The notes under the pieces are model-generated. The model was not told where the DNA came from and did no database searches. It was given only the letters and a program-made list of their open reading frames with translations. From Anadara kagoshimensis (Eukaryota; Mollusca; Bivalvia; Arcoida; Arcidae): DNA of 64,000 bases. The translations under genes and the position numbers were made by a program. Where the stretch lies: positions 5,994,765 to 6,058,764 of the forward strand of contig CM037862.1 in assembly GCA_021292105.1 (NCBI GenBank), given 5' to 3'. Below, one piece after another: positions 12,918 to 26,228 of the stretch. The stretch's first letter is position 1. Each line of letters opens with the position of its first letter.

Positions 12918-13235
12918 GATTATTACAAGTTCGCTGCTACACAAATTCTGAACGATGCTGGGGTAGAACTACGACATATTATGATAATGTCTGGGCATCG
13001 AAGTGAGGCTTCTCTTAGAAGTTATAGCAGGGATTGTTCAACAAATCAAAAACGTAACATAAGTGACACGCTGAGTAAACCGACAACCAGCTACATACCA
13101 CAAACATCACTTGAATCATCCATCGCAAACCACGAAGTACTTCAGGAATCTGCTACATTACATCCTCAAAAGCACGCTATTTTTACACAAAGCATTTCAA
13201 ATACAAATACAAGTACGCTTAGTCCTCTTCAATAA
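12918..13235 (+). pseudogene. C-terminal remnant of a tyrosine recombinase (Crypton-like)
   Basis: The plus frame reads YKFAATQILNDAGVELRHIM, then IMSGHRSEASLRSYSR, then a DCSTNQKRNISDTLS segment before a Ser/Thr-rich end. The ATQ-L-AG-V--IM--SGHRS-ASL-SY pattern is the C-terminal catalytic block of tyrosine recombinases (H-x-x-R box with the Tyr nine residues later). The post-catalytic QK-NIS-TLS resembles animal Crypton-derived proteins. The upstream DNA-binding and first-Arg parts are missing, so this is a fragment. DIRS-type origin is less likely because no reverse transcriptase or RNase H is nearby. Confidence 0.7.
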
Positions 13236-13671
13236 GTACAACCAATAGATTTCTACACAATGCATCATTTAACAACTGCAAGATATCATTTAATCTAGAC
13301 AACAGCACATCCCCACGTATAAAATGTGCTGCCGATGACAAATTTGAAATTGTTGTGAATTTGAAACTTTGTTGACGTCACACGTTAATACATTGTATTT
13401 AAAAAATCTTCAATGAATTCTTTGTTAATTTTGCTGTGAAAATTAATTGGTATACTGAATCCACAAAAACGCTGGTTGTCTTATTTTTACTCGTTCAAAT
13501 AATTATTTTACTTTTTCTCGCCTCTCAGCTGCTGACCTATTTGGCAGGTATCCAAATGTGACCGATGTAACCGAGGTAAACAATGTGTATTATTGCGCTA
13601 AAGTACACAAAGTAGTTCGAAGTTTGATCGTTATTTAAGGTCTTACACATCGACGATAGGGTTTGTAATTA
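13236..13671. other. Spacer between recombinase remnant and foldback
   Basis: Carries a GTTGACGTCACACG motif near 13371, mirroring the GACGTCA upstream of the recombinase remnant. No gene seen. Confidence 0.35.
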
Positions 13672-13842
13672 TAAGGATTGTTTGTCATTTTGTGTAAATT
13701 TATTGAAGTATAACATCACGATGACGGAAAACAAATTACGTATAAAATCGCGTAGCGTAGCGCAGCGATTTTATACAATTTGTTTCCCGTCATCGTGATG
13801 TTATACTTCAATAAATTTACACAAAATGACAAACAATCCTTA
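13672..13842. repeat. Near-perfect foldback, arms about 80 bp
   Basis: The left arm begins TAAGGATTGTTTGTCATTTT and the right arm ends with its reverse complement. The centre is a short CGTAGCGTAGCG-type loop. A transcript in either direction would form a long hairpin of about 80 bp. No coding sequence. It probably represents a young foldback/MITE insertion because the arms have hardly diverged. Confidence 0.9.
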
Positions 13843-14035
13843 ACTAATTACATTTGCTAATGTGACGTCACCCATCTCTTGCTTACGCCTGTATCCGTGA
13901 CGTCTTTGATCGGCTGTTCCAGCAATTAGGATTGCATGCCGTGCACGACAATATTTTAAATTTATTTTAGGATAAAAAAAAACAAAAATAAGAGATTAAA
14001 AAATTGCAAAATATAAATATAACCAATAAACTGTC

Positions 14036-14168
14036 TAGAAATGGCGTTTATAGTGCTATAACTTCCATCGCCGTACAAAACAAACTAATCACAACGTGCT
14101 AGCACGCGTTATTCAGTTTGCTTTGCACGGCAATGAAAGTTATAGCACTATAAACGCCATTTTTAGGC
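14036..14168. repeat. Second foldback, arms about 50 bp
   Basis: The left arm contains ATGGCGTTTATAGTGCTATA and the right arm contains TATAGCACTATAAACGCCAT, separated by about 30 bp rich in CGTGCTAGCACG (itself palindromic). The arms outside the core carry several mismatches. Confidence 0.85.
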
Positions 14169-15409
14169 AGTTCAATGGTTAAATAAACAGTAATGCAACA
14201 TTCTGTATATTTATCAACATATAATTCTGATGAAATGGATAAGATATCGTGGTAACTTTGGAATATGAAAGTATGAAAAAAGACCGGGAAGAAGAAAGTA
14301 TGAAAAAAATAATATAAACACTGTTTTTAAAACCTATTGCAGCATTTTCAAAGAAATTGATAGCGATTGATTCTTGGTCTTGTAACAGGAAATAAATATT
14401 TTTTTATCATGTGTCAAGCTTCCTGTTTTTTGTTTGATGTATTTGTTCCCGGTGATATTAAATCAAATATCTCAATCCTTTTAACTTAAAGGATCGATTC
14501 GATGATAATATGGTCATATAACTCTGACATGAATAGTTTTAAAACTTCCTTTTTTAAAACATATCTGTTTACTATGGGTCCCTTTTCGAGTTTATGAAAT
14601 AAAACTATTTTAACTTATATTACAATGTTTCTTTTGAATTTTATTTTTAAACTAAACCCACAAAGTATATAGTACATGTAGTTTAGATTGAGGATTTTCT
14701 ATTCCCAATTGCATTATTAGTTTATACACGGCGCAATTACAACTTCTATTTAAAAACACACTTACTCACAAACTTCACATTTTGTCACCTCTTGTTGTTG
14801 ATTTTTTATATTATAAAAACTAGTTTTTTAATACAAAGTATTTCAATATTTAGTACACGACATTTCTATAATTGTTGTTAGCCGTAAACGTTTGTGTGGA
14901 ATAATAATCTCGATTGGATATTGAATCAGTTTAGGTTTTCCCGTAAGAACGACATTATTTCGGGAATTCGCGGCGTAATTTTTTTCTAAACGTCTCGTAC
15001 AAACTCTTAAGTGTGTTGAATCTGTTGACCATGTACATCGGCGAACTCCACTACATAGTAGTTGTTGGTAGTATTATTATACATTTGTGTTTCTATGGTT
15101 TCTGAACTTTGTACCTTATTCAGTAACTAAAATCAATGAGCAGCATCACATACCTAAAGGATCTCACAGTAATTAATATACTTCAAATTGATACTGTCAT
15201 CAATATTCTGCCGATTTAGATGTTTTATTAAATATAAATTGATACATTTACAATTAGCACATGGGAACGTAACCTGTTTCCAACAGTTCTCTTACTTGTT
15301 GATACACGCCAAGATTCGTTTATCAAGTAATGAGCGCCACAGTTGCCTCGCATAGGAAACTAGAAGTCATAGGTTTTTAAGTTGGGTATCTAAAGAACCT
15401 TCATTTTAT
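14169..15409. other. AT-rich spacer
   Basis: No supported gene, RNA or repeat found on either strand. Confidence 0.4.
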
Positions 15410-15614
15410 CACGACATTGACCTGTCCGTTTGATCTTTCATTGGGCATAGGTTCCATCCAGTACAACTGAAGGCAGTGTTACGATTTGCAGTTAATCATG
15501 ATATATGTACACGACACATGGTTAGTGTTCAGTGTGTAGATAAGATATACAACTCTGGTACCTAAACATATATGTATAATATTCAAATTAAAGGTCAAGC
15601 GGATAGGTCAATGT
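15410..15614. mobile_element. MITE family A, copy 2
   Basis: Ends are ACATTGACCTGTCCGTTTGA at the left and AAAGGTCAAGCGGATAGGTC at the right, matching copy 1. The interior differs, which is usual for old MITEs. Confidence 0.75.
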
Positions 15615-16122
15615 TGCATGCGTCTACCTAATAGACCAATTCTTCACACTATGAAAAGATGACCATTATGATCTTTAGTTATATTCACATAGTAATAATA
15701 TTACCGACAAATAACCTGAATTTGTTTTTATTTCTCTCAGTCATCAATTCCAACCTAAAATGTCTCTGAACAAAGGTTCATCAACGTCATAAGTTATACT
15801 TAAACATGGATGATACATCGCTCGCGTTTTTAACTCCGGTTGGAATGGCAACTTTGTTCACAACAGAAGAAAAAAATAGTTGTCCCTAGATAACTGGTAC
15901 AATGTGTAATTGGCAATAGCCAATGCAAGCGATTTAACCCAAACAGACTTTCCTAAAACTGTTTTACTATAAAAATCACAATTGTACATCCTTGGCTTCT
16001 TTAAGAAGCATTTTCTGTATTTCAAGCGCCATATACACACTTCCATACACGTTGGTATACGTATTTATATGACATGTACTAAATATGATAGAGTATTATC
16101 ACTGAACACGGTGTGTTACACC
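15615..16122. other. 3' flank of the receptor gene
   Basis: Presumed 3' UTR and downstream sequence of the minus-strand receptor. The ORF at 15858-16046 has no recognisable features and I do not call it. Confidence 0.4.
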
Positions 16123-16453
16123 TCAAAACGCCATTAGATATTCAGTTCTGTCTCTTTCTCTCTCTTGTTCTGTTTTTTCATCATAAGTCCAGTTCCAATG
16201 TGAAGAATTATTTCCATTTATATGTCTTATAAAACTGCCTTCTGATTGGTACTGGTTCTGATAATGCGATGACGGTATTTTAGAAGATGGCGGTTTGGGC
16301 GGTTTTTGCGGTTTTTTATTATCGCTTACTGTCGGGATTTTCGGTAAAGCACGGTTCTGGCTACTGGATCTTACCGGAGAAACATAAGCTGGAATTTCCT
16401 CATATACTTCTGCATAAGGGTTCTGTGGTTGTGGTGGTGGAGGCGGTGTTTTC
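16123..16453 (-). CDS. Receptor last exon: cytoplasmic tail
   Basis: Acceptor CTGTTACAG lies just upstream; entry is in phase 2. About 110 residues: a run of prolines (KTPPPPPQPQNP), then YAEVYEEIPAYVSPV, RALPKIP, KPQKPPKPP, SHYQNQYQSE and a charged end with TEYLMAF. YEEI is the classical Src-family SH2 ligand when phosphorylated, and the PxxP runs are SH3-ligand-like. This indicates a tyrosine-phosphorylated adaptor-recruiting tail (inference). It ends at TGA 16123-16125. Confidence 0.75.
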
Positions 16454-19400
16454 CTGTAACAGAAAAAAGTATTATTTTCGTAAGATAATAGGTTATGTTT
16501 TTTTGGCATGTGACCAGCATGAATTTGATACCGGTGGTTGACTTTACCGGGTACAAGAACAGTTGCCATGATTAGTAACACGTAAAATGACGTCGGTCAC
16601 GGAAATATTTGTATTTTGGCTGGCGTAACCGACCGTAGTCTTCTCGGCTGACGTCAGTTTGAGTGGAACATTTTTCTATCCGGGTGCATAGAAGGTTAAA
16701 TAACTGCGAACCTTATTGGAGAGACGTAAAGTAATGTTATTACATATATTTTGCTCCCTTGTCAGGGTGGGGGGCACTGGGATGGAGAAGGAAACCGGAG
16801 TATCCGGAGAAATACAATTGCCGTCGGCAAAAAAAAATTGACTAACCGTTTGTACCATTATTGTCTAGTGGTATCCGTACCCATGCGATTATAGGTGCGA
16901 ACCGTAAGTGTACGCTTTAAACTACCCCACCAATGGACCCTACAGTCTTGATGGTGATAAATTCTGTACACGACAAGAACCAAGGCACACGAATGCCATA
17001 ATTGTATAACGATCACTGATCAAAATCCAGGACAGACCGTATATAATGACAAATGGTATAGTTATGACTAAAATCATTGACCAAAAACAACTAACCCCAA
17101 AGCCCCAAACGAGTGATTATGCGAGTTTAAATGCACAGCATAATCACAGGGAAATTAATTCTCACCTTCTAAAATATAAGACTGTTATAATCACTGAGTA
17201 AAGCAGAGTAACTCCTGTCAAAGCACCTAGACTTCCAATAAGTAAATCTGAAATACAATGAACAAAATTATAAAAATATACAGTACGGGGCTACGGGGCT
17301 GTCGAATGTTTAACACCTAGCTTACGATTTCTGACGAGTGGCTGCCATATGGAAAGCTAGTACCAGAATACCTGTCGAGATCTGGAAAAATAAAACAGAT
17401 GCCGAAAGCTGTTGTTATATACCTGATGAGGGGACGAGATAAGCAGTCAGATATGTATCGATTCTTTAAACTTTCGACAAGTCTATACTGCCATATACCA
17501 TTTTTTACATTTAATTATAAAATGCATTCAAAAAATTATATACCATTATTTTAATATAGTTTGATTTATTTAAAAAAAATGGTATATGACAGTACTGTGG
17601 CGTGTAAAGGCATTTCCATTTTATTTAGGAATTTTTTCTTTAATATTGTGTTCTACACTACTATACAGTCTGCAGCTACATTTGTTTCAAGTTGGCTATA
17701 TAATATAGTCAGTTGGTCTTTAAGAAACAACATTATCAATTGTTTCAGAATCCAGAAAGACATTGCGTATAATGGAATGTCAATGTTTGATTGATATTTA
17801 TTTTCGATTGAATAAATTTATTGTCAGTGTTATTGAAAGCCATATTGAAAAAATCGGACAATGCAATAAAATAAGAAAAAAGTTAACTTTCTCTATAAAG
17901 GTATTCAATGGGAGCTGAACTGTTACAAGTATCTTAATTAACAAATAATCTTTACAAAACTATCATGTGACACAGAAAAAAAAATTAAGTAAAACATCCC
18001 CGGTCCTCATAACCACACCCCCACATATAGATGCATCAACGAATGTTCGACTTTACAACCGACATATTATCCTGGAGAAAACAATATATCCACCGACCTG
18101 ATTCAGCAGGACATTGTGCGATGCCAACAAGACCGCACTGTTGCTTTGAATAGTTGTCAACTTTGTTGTACTTTCCATTGTGCTAGACGATGTTGTTTCT
18201 TTTTGTCTAGTTGTCACTCTGTCGTTATTGCCTCTGTTGTATCATCCTCTTGTTTCTTGTTGTTGTCAGCTATTGTTGTTGTTGGCACGGTTGTGGTTGT
18301 TGTTGATGTTGTTGTTGTTTCCTCTACACACGTCACTGTCATAGAAGGATGTGGAGCGTTTCCTAGAAAACGTAATATGCAAAGTCATTAAATTACAAAG
18401 ACTTACAGCAAATGACAAATGTATTTGATGACATTCACGTGATCACCACGTGATTTAGTTACAAACGGAATAAAGTGACTTATACTCTGTTTAGTGTTTA
18501 CATACTAAAACGATTTAAAATCAATAAGGATTTAATGGTACTGTATAAGAAGAAGCATTTAAGCGGTAGACACTTTCGCGTTTTTGATCGTGTAAACTAT
18601 TTCGCGGTAAGAAAAACTGTATGAAAAGTGTACCAAGGGAAAGAAGAATTTTTCGCTGAGAAGATATAGTAATACGAGCATTTACAGTAGAAGATTCACC
18701 GTGAAAATTGCGAATATTTCCTCTTATACAATACTAGTATCTGGAACTTTTTTCACTTTGGAACAAAATCGCTGCATTCAGATATATTCATTCACGCCTT
18801 CTCACGCGTTATTTGTTGCATTCACTCTAGCTAATGTAAAATTCACTTGTTGTAACCATTATCATCAGATTGTGATACACAGGTAAAGAAATAAACATAC
18901 TTATATCGAGTCTGTAGCAGTAGCGTGTGTCCATAGGTTCCATCTTCTTATGTAGTTCTATTGATAAAGTCTCCCCCGGTATCAGCTCAGAATAAGTTGT
19001 ACCACCAAGACAAGTTATACGGTGGGTGTCACCATTTTGGCTGTTATCCCTGGATAATGTAATCTCTGACCCACAGCCGTTATACCCGGGGGATGATATC
19101 TCACTGAATGTAAACTGTTTACCGGCTACTATCAAAACGCTACATTTACACTTGACCACACCGGCGTCATGGGCGTAGAAAAAGTCCAACAGGACACTCT
19201 CCTGTGTGACACTCCCACCCTGACACATATGGAGGACTGGAAAAAATGAACGTCAAAGGTTTACCATTTTACGGTAAAATTGTAACTATAGAAGAGAATA
19301 ACATTAAACAAACCATTCACATAGGTTTATACACATCAATATAATAGCATCAGTTATGCAAAATTTATAATGGGGAAAGATGGCTATTGTGAACCTTATG

Positions 19401-22400
19401 GGTACTGTTGTGGACCACGACCACACCAATGGTTTCATCTTGTTGCGTGCTGTGGTACATGTCGGATCATATAAAAAGTTGCAGAATGATATTGCAAACA
19501 TTGTAATTTATTATTACCACTGATTGGTTGATTGATGGATTAATTATTTGATTGAATGGTATTTTATATGAAAGTCAAGAATTTTTCACTTACATCAAGA
19601 TGTCACCAACTATAGATGAAGTGACAGAATTTCTTACCTTTGCAGCGCAATCGGGGTAATGTATATTTCTAAAGCACTGTGCTACGAGGCATCTCTGTGA
19701 CTTTTATATCTAATTAAATATGGAACCCTCGGTTCCCATTTTGAAGCCTTGGTCAAACCTAGTTCACAACCATTCCCCACCAAGCTCCAACATACAGGAC
19801 AATCACTCCGACAACTGACAACTATGAGATTTCAACAGTATTGATATGATAGCTTTGGTACACTGTTCAGACGTATCTTGTTTCTATAGGAAGATCTATA
19901 TTATGTCGCATTACATGTTATAGTGAAACACTACTTGGACAGAGCTTTAATGAATAAGGACAATCATGTAATTCTCTGTTTATCTAAGGGATTCTGTGTT
20001 CACACGTTTACAGCTTTTGAAAATAATAAAATGGTAAAACTTACTTGGCGTCCCTCCAGTCGGACATTTAGTAACTGTAATGAAAAAAGAAACAAAGAAA
20101 ATAAATTAAGAATGTAGGAATAAAGTAAGTGCGTTGCAGGGTTAAATGGCTGTTTCAATGCAAAAAGGACAGGGAAAACGGGCACTTGTACCCACCACTT
20201 AAATCTAAATTTTATTTGAAAAAGTCTAAAATGAAAACAAAATTACGGAATCAACACATTTTGGTCATTTCTGTAAAAACTAATTTTTCAAAAATTTCAT
20301 ATAGAATTCAATGGATGGGGATACCAAAAAAAGTCTTGCCTAAGACAGCTTACCTGAAAGACATACTATAACTGAACTGCCTTGCATTCTACCTGTCATA
20401 GGCTTCTTTTGAATTGTTTATTGAACTATTAGAACACTTGAATAAAAATTATGATCGGTTCGAGGTTTGCAGGTTATATATAACAAATGCTTTTAATTTC
20501 GGAGACAACAGAATTAAACAGATCTACCACAAAAGTTGTAATTTTCCATTTCTCATAATATTTATTATTTTGACACGATAAACGAGATACTTCCATATCA
20601 TCTGAACAAATTACAATCATACGACTCTAATAGAAACAATCAGCTATATACTTGAAACTAAATCCCCTAGGTTGTCATCAACACCTGATTAGGAAACTAA
20701 CTCAGATTGTCTGATGTCACGTGATTTAATTAACAGTTATGATTTTTAGAAGTGAAAAAATCTGCAATGAAAGGTGGTTTAATAGCATTTACAGAAATTA
20801 ACAAATCGATAGTTCCTGGTTGTCATAGCAACATTGGCATTATAACTGAAATGTACAAACGTATCCAGGTTCAAAACATACATATATATGTACATTTTGT
20901 ATATGTATAAATATATTATGTTTGTGATTGAATGTACAGTATACACAACAACGTATTTGATAACAATTCTGTTTTAGAATTCATTTATTTTGACATATGA
21001 CAGGTGCTAAATTCCAGCTTCGGTGTCTATTGAATACAGGAATAAAGACCCCTGTTACCTTGAAATTGTACGAAGGGTATGGTTTTAAAAAATGGCAAAA
21101 ACACATTTTGTACTTAAAAACATAATCTAAAAAAAATCTTGGACACTTACTATAAGCATATGCCGAAGAATCCATTTTACTTTCTCAAAACCAAACATGG
21201 CTTATCTGTATTTAAGGCCAATGTTTTTGATATTTATATCATAAAAATACATTAGGATAATGAAAGATCGATAGAATTAGACACTATGGTCATAACATCA
21301 AAACAAACATTGTGCATGTGACTAATTAAAAACGTGTATGCATGCATACAATATAGACCTGTCGAACGTTTAACACTAATCCAGTGAATTGGTGCCCCTG
21401 AATCTTAGCCCCTCGTGCCTATAGCTCGCCACTTGCTATCAATCTCGAAACAGTTTTCCGTAACCAGCTATCCATATCAGTCAGGTTACTCAGCAGACGA
21501 GCTTCGACTCTGTATCATTAGCTCAGTGTTTAACTTTCGGTACGTTTGTATTGTACATGTATTATCACAATACTTGCAGTAGATAACTTCCAATCTCCCA
21601 AATCAACAACAACAATTTGAAACAGTAAAACATGGTATTCACAATCTCAATACAACAAGACAATCTGCATGACAGACAAACATAAAAAATTTCAAGACAA
21701 GAAAAACGTAAAACTAATGAAAAATACAACATAAATACGCAATGCAATCTTCTGTAAAATATATATACTATTAAAACTAAATCATAAAATAAATGTAGAG
21801 AAAACCAGAGTGACTTACCCTTCGTTCTTCTATAATATAACATGTTTAAATTAAAGTCATTTAGAAATGAATACATCTAAAGCGTAATAGTATAACATAA
21901 ATCAAAAACAAACATACTAAATCCATTGATAAATATTAGACTAATAAAATTAATAAAAACAATACATTTTAACAGTTAAAACAAAATTAAAAAAAGTTTT
22001 ATGCTTGCTAACAAAAAAAAAAAAAAAAAAAAAAAAAAACCACAAAAACCATCGTGATGCCAACAAAGTCACGCCATTTTAAAGACAAACACTGCAATCT
22101 TGATACGCGGAATACTTCATTTAATATTAATGTTTTAAGGCATTATTATATTAGAAGGGAATAAATACACAATTTATTTACTTTGTTCCTTTACCAGTTT
22201 CTAATATTATATATATAGCGTAAACATTACATATTAAGTATTAGATCTTTATATTGACAAAGACTAACGCATACATTATGTCTTCCGGTATTTGAATTAA
22301 CAAAACATCTTACTTTTTGCTTCTATTGCAATAATAATAGACATCATTAGTACCACCAATGTCACAAAATATAATCTTTCCATGGTTAATTATTAGGGTC

Positions 22401-25400
22401 CAGTTTGGCCTCCTGGATTCCAGGGTGTGTCCGAGTGTTCTAAGCTAACGATGACCATTAATTAAGGCACATAGACTACCCAGACATCGCTATCTTCCTG
22501 TAGAATCATAATCTAACCATATATTCTGATCTATATCATAAAAGGTAGCTTATAAGACGCACCTGATGCTTGTCGTGTTAATAAACACTGTGAAAGACGT
22601 TGCCATGACAACCTGAGGTACATTAATATCAGTTTTATAAAAGGTAAAGAGAGAATAATTATGATCATATTTGAGAATGATAATGATCATATTCGATTAG
22701 TTGTATGCTTGTATTACTTGTATCTTATATCGTGATAACATATAGAATATAAAACACGCGACATGTATAAAAACTGACAAAAATAATTATATAGCAGTCA
22801 TATATATACAATATCAAAACAAATACGTATGTTATGACTGGATATTGCGGTTACAAATCATTACAGCAAATTGTTACAGTTAATAAACAATGCGTGTAAT
22901 AAAATGTAATGTAAAATATGACATAAGGGTTTTCAAAAGTGAGAGTGAGACCAGGTGCTTCCAAAAAGCATAAAAGCTAACAAGTGAAAGTGAGACCAAG
23001 TGCTTTCAAAAAGCGTAGTGAAATTACATATTTTACCAGTGTCAATTTTACAGCACTAGACAGCCGTTTCGGAATACAATTTCTTATTGGTAGTGCTTGC
23101 AATAAAATTATGAAACCAAAACATTTTAAGGGGTTGAAAAAATATAAAAAGGACATGATTAATTTATCCATATTTAGCTAATACTTTGCATGAAGGAGTG
23201 TACCAAACAAAATTTTTGAAAGTGAGACCAAGTGCTTCCAAACAGTCTAAAGACTTTCAGTAGTGTAATCAAAAACAAACATACTAATCCATGTCCGAAT
23301 TACAATCTAGAAGCAAAGTAAAAACTTTGGAACTGACATGTTAGGTTAGACACGCCAACTTCCAGCAGGGAAGTGAGGCCGTGTGCACCAGAAGGGTAAG
23401 CACCTCCCGTTTAGCTAGCTACACCCGCCACGTGTGTAATCAAAATTGTGTGAAAGGAACATGGAACTATGAGACGTCAAATATAAAAAAGGACTTTCAG
23501 TAGTGAAATTGCTTCTAAAAAGCGTAGTGAAATTACATATTATACCAGTGTTAATTTTACAGCACAAGACAATCGTTTCGCCGGAATACAATTTCTCATT
23601 AGTAGTGCTTGGACCAAAATCGTGAAACCAAGATTTTTAAGGGGTTGAGGACAAAAAATATATATTTAAATTTAGCTATGGAAATGCTTTGCATTAAGGA
23701 GTGTATCGAAGTTATTGAAAGTTAGACCAATTGCTTCGAAAAACCGTAAGGACTTTCAGTATAGTGAAAGCGAGTCCAAGTGCTTCGAAAAAGTATACTT
23801 TCTTGTTTTGTTTAACATATGGCAAATATGGCCTAATGACATTGTCGAATCCGAGCATTGATTTGAAAGAGTTTATTTTGCCTCTCTGTCAACACTTCAA
23901 ATGTAGATATTATTTATTCCATGTAGATGGTAACTTTAACAAAACAACATTGGAAACTAAAATGAAATACTAGTTTCATCATACTTCTATCCTTACTTTT
24001 TTGGTGGAAATCCGCGTGTTTAATAAAAAACAAACATACTAATCCATGTCCGAATCACAATTCAAAAGCAAAGTAAAAACTTTGGAACTGGCAAGTTAGG
24101 TTAGACACGTCAACTTCCACCTGGGAAGTGAGGCCGGGTGCTCCAGAAGGGTAAGCACCTCCTGTTTAGCTAGCCACACCCGCCACGTGTGTTATTAAAA
24201 TTATGTGAAAAGAACATGGAACTGTGAGACGTCAAATATATCCAGGCCAATCCTGGACACAAACTTGTCAACAATACTGTGATGACGGCCATAAAACTTT
24301 TTGAGGGTCCCGATACGCCTAGGCTTGCAATATCCCTGAGTCAACAATTTATTTGCAAGCAGCCTACTTCGTTGTACAAAGTCCCCGTAGTGTGAACAAG
24401 CTCTACCATAGCGTATTAATTGGGAAACAAATACACCATAAACAACAAATTCATTTGCCAGTTTTCAGAGATTTTACTTTGATTTTGAATTGCGAGTTGT
24501 ACATGGATTGGTTTTTATCTCTTCATTTTGGTCATCTATTTCAGTTTGAGGATGATCCATTACTATAAAGACAACATATAAGGATAAAGGATAAATTATT
24601 CCTTTTGGCAAAACATAAAAAGTGTTCATTACTAGAAATTGTTTCAATATAACACATTACAGTTTGTTTGGCATTTTATGTTGAAATAAGAAGAAATTTG
24701 AATTTAATATACCAAGTTCTCCATTTACTTTTAGGTAGGACAAATGTATTGAAGGTATTTTCGTCTGTATGTCAACACAATACAGTATTACAAGTTCATA
24801 AGGTTTATTTTTTAAAACAATATATGTTTCGCATAGAAATTAACGATAAATTCAGAGGTGTTAGCGTGTAAATATATACTAGAATAAATATATATCGATA
24901 ATTCACGCAAACTGATTTCCTCCGAATCCATTTTTCATATTGTGCTTTTTGTCAGATGACACGTGATTATGGCGTCATACGGTTGTTGTTACATGGTTGT
25001 TAAGCAATAGTTTTTATGTTCTTATAAAAGAATAAGTGCAATATTTATGTATATGAGAAAATTGTTTTTAGATGAAATACCGGTACTAGTTGAAAGCAAA
25101 TCAAATACATTTTGCTATATAATAAAAGGGTTATTGAACTGATTGTGAAATATTTTATTATATAGCAAAATAAATTTCGTTTACTTCCGTCAAGTATTTC
25201 ATCTTAAATACCATTTTGTTGTACAATACATAAATATTACACTAGTTCTTATAAATGAATGTAAGAACCTAGTGCAATATGACAACAACACACCGATGAC
25301 GTCGACAGCAATTTATGAAGTCATAAACGACAGCGCCATGTGACAAAGTGTGCAGTATGAAAAAATTGATTCAGGAAACCTCGGACTGAAACACAGTTAA

Positions 25401-26173
25401 CGTGCAAATATCGGTATTTATTGCACAGTAACACCTCTGGATTTATCGTTTAATTTCTATGCAAAGCATATATTGCTATAAAACAATTATAAATATCAGT
25501 TCATTAATCCTTGGAAAGTAATTGTATTTGTCTGCTCTGGCTACAATGATAATTATTACACAATCACTAAAACAAAAAATTCAAAATACAAACAAGTGCG
25601 CACAACAAACAAACGTAAACCACACAATAACATGCATACAAGCTTTTTATTTTCCAATACTTATTGACAAGCTGATACAAGGCAAGATATGTTGGATTAT
25701 CTCCCATTATTGTTTTTGTAATTTGTTAATGTCGACTTAAAAGAAAGCTTTTATGACCCAACTAAAACATTGTAAATTTCCATAAACTCCCATCCATTAT
25801 TTTACATTGGTTTATATTATAATTTGTAATCATCATGTTCGTCAATTTTTATTCTTATTCATAGAATTAAAATTTTCAAGTTTTTGCTGTTTTTGAAAGT
25901 GATGTATTAATGTATAATCAGCATAATCAGTTATCTTAATGCACCTAACAACGGTTGCTTTTCCTTGAGAATAATTTTTCTTGGATGTTTTTGAAATTTT
26001 GGGGAATCAATAAAAATGTGGGGAAAAATATATTTTTTAAGATAAATACACCATTTTAGCTGAAAAAACACCCAGCTTCGGCCGAATGATGTTTTCAACA
26101 ATTTGATTTTATGAAGATTTTCACTCTGCAATGATATGTCTGGTTTCAAATATTTGTATTAATGTATGGATGG

Positions 26174-26228
<55 letters not shown>

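Larger units (their letters stand above)
22925..23780 (-). mobile_element. Dimeric retrozyme-like repeat, split by a nested insertion
   Basis: Two tandem copies of a non-coding unit, each with a hammerhead-like core on the minus strand (23052-23097 and 23561-23609) and a shared GTGAGACCAAGTGCTT block. The spacing between cores is 509 bp. Removing the nested 226-bp tail and its 14-bp duplication leaves a monomer of about 269 bp. Tandem non-coding monomers of a few hundred bp with hammerheads are the described layout of metazoan retrozymes. Penelope-like elements also carry such ribozymes. Confidence 0.7.

Noticed and set aside
19624-19680. Additional receptor mini-exon ending at GTAAGA
   Set aside because: The donor is good, but in the required phase the frame meets TAG and no acceptor gives a length divisible by three.
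22977-23181. ORFs on both strands as a small gene
   Set aside because: They lie on the retrozyme-like repeat; the same pseudo-peptide recurs wherever that repeat occurs.
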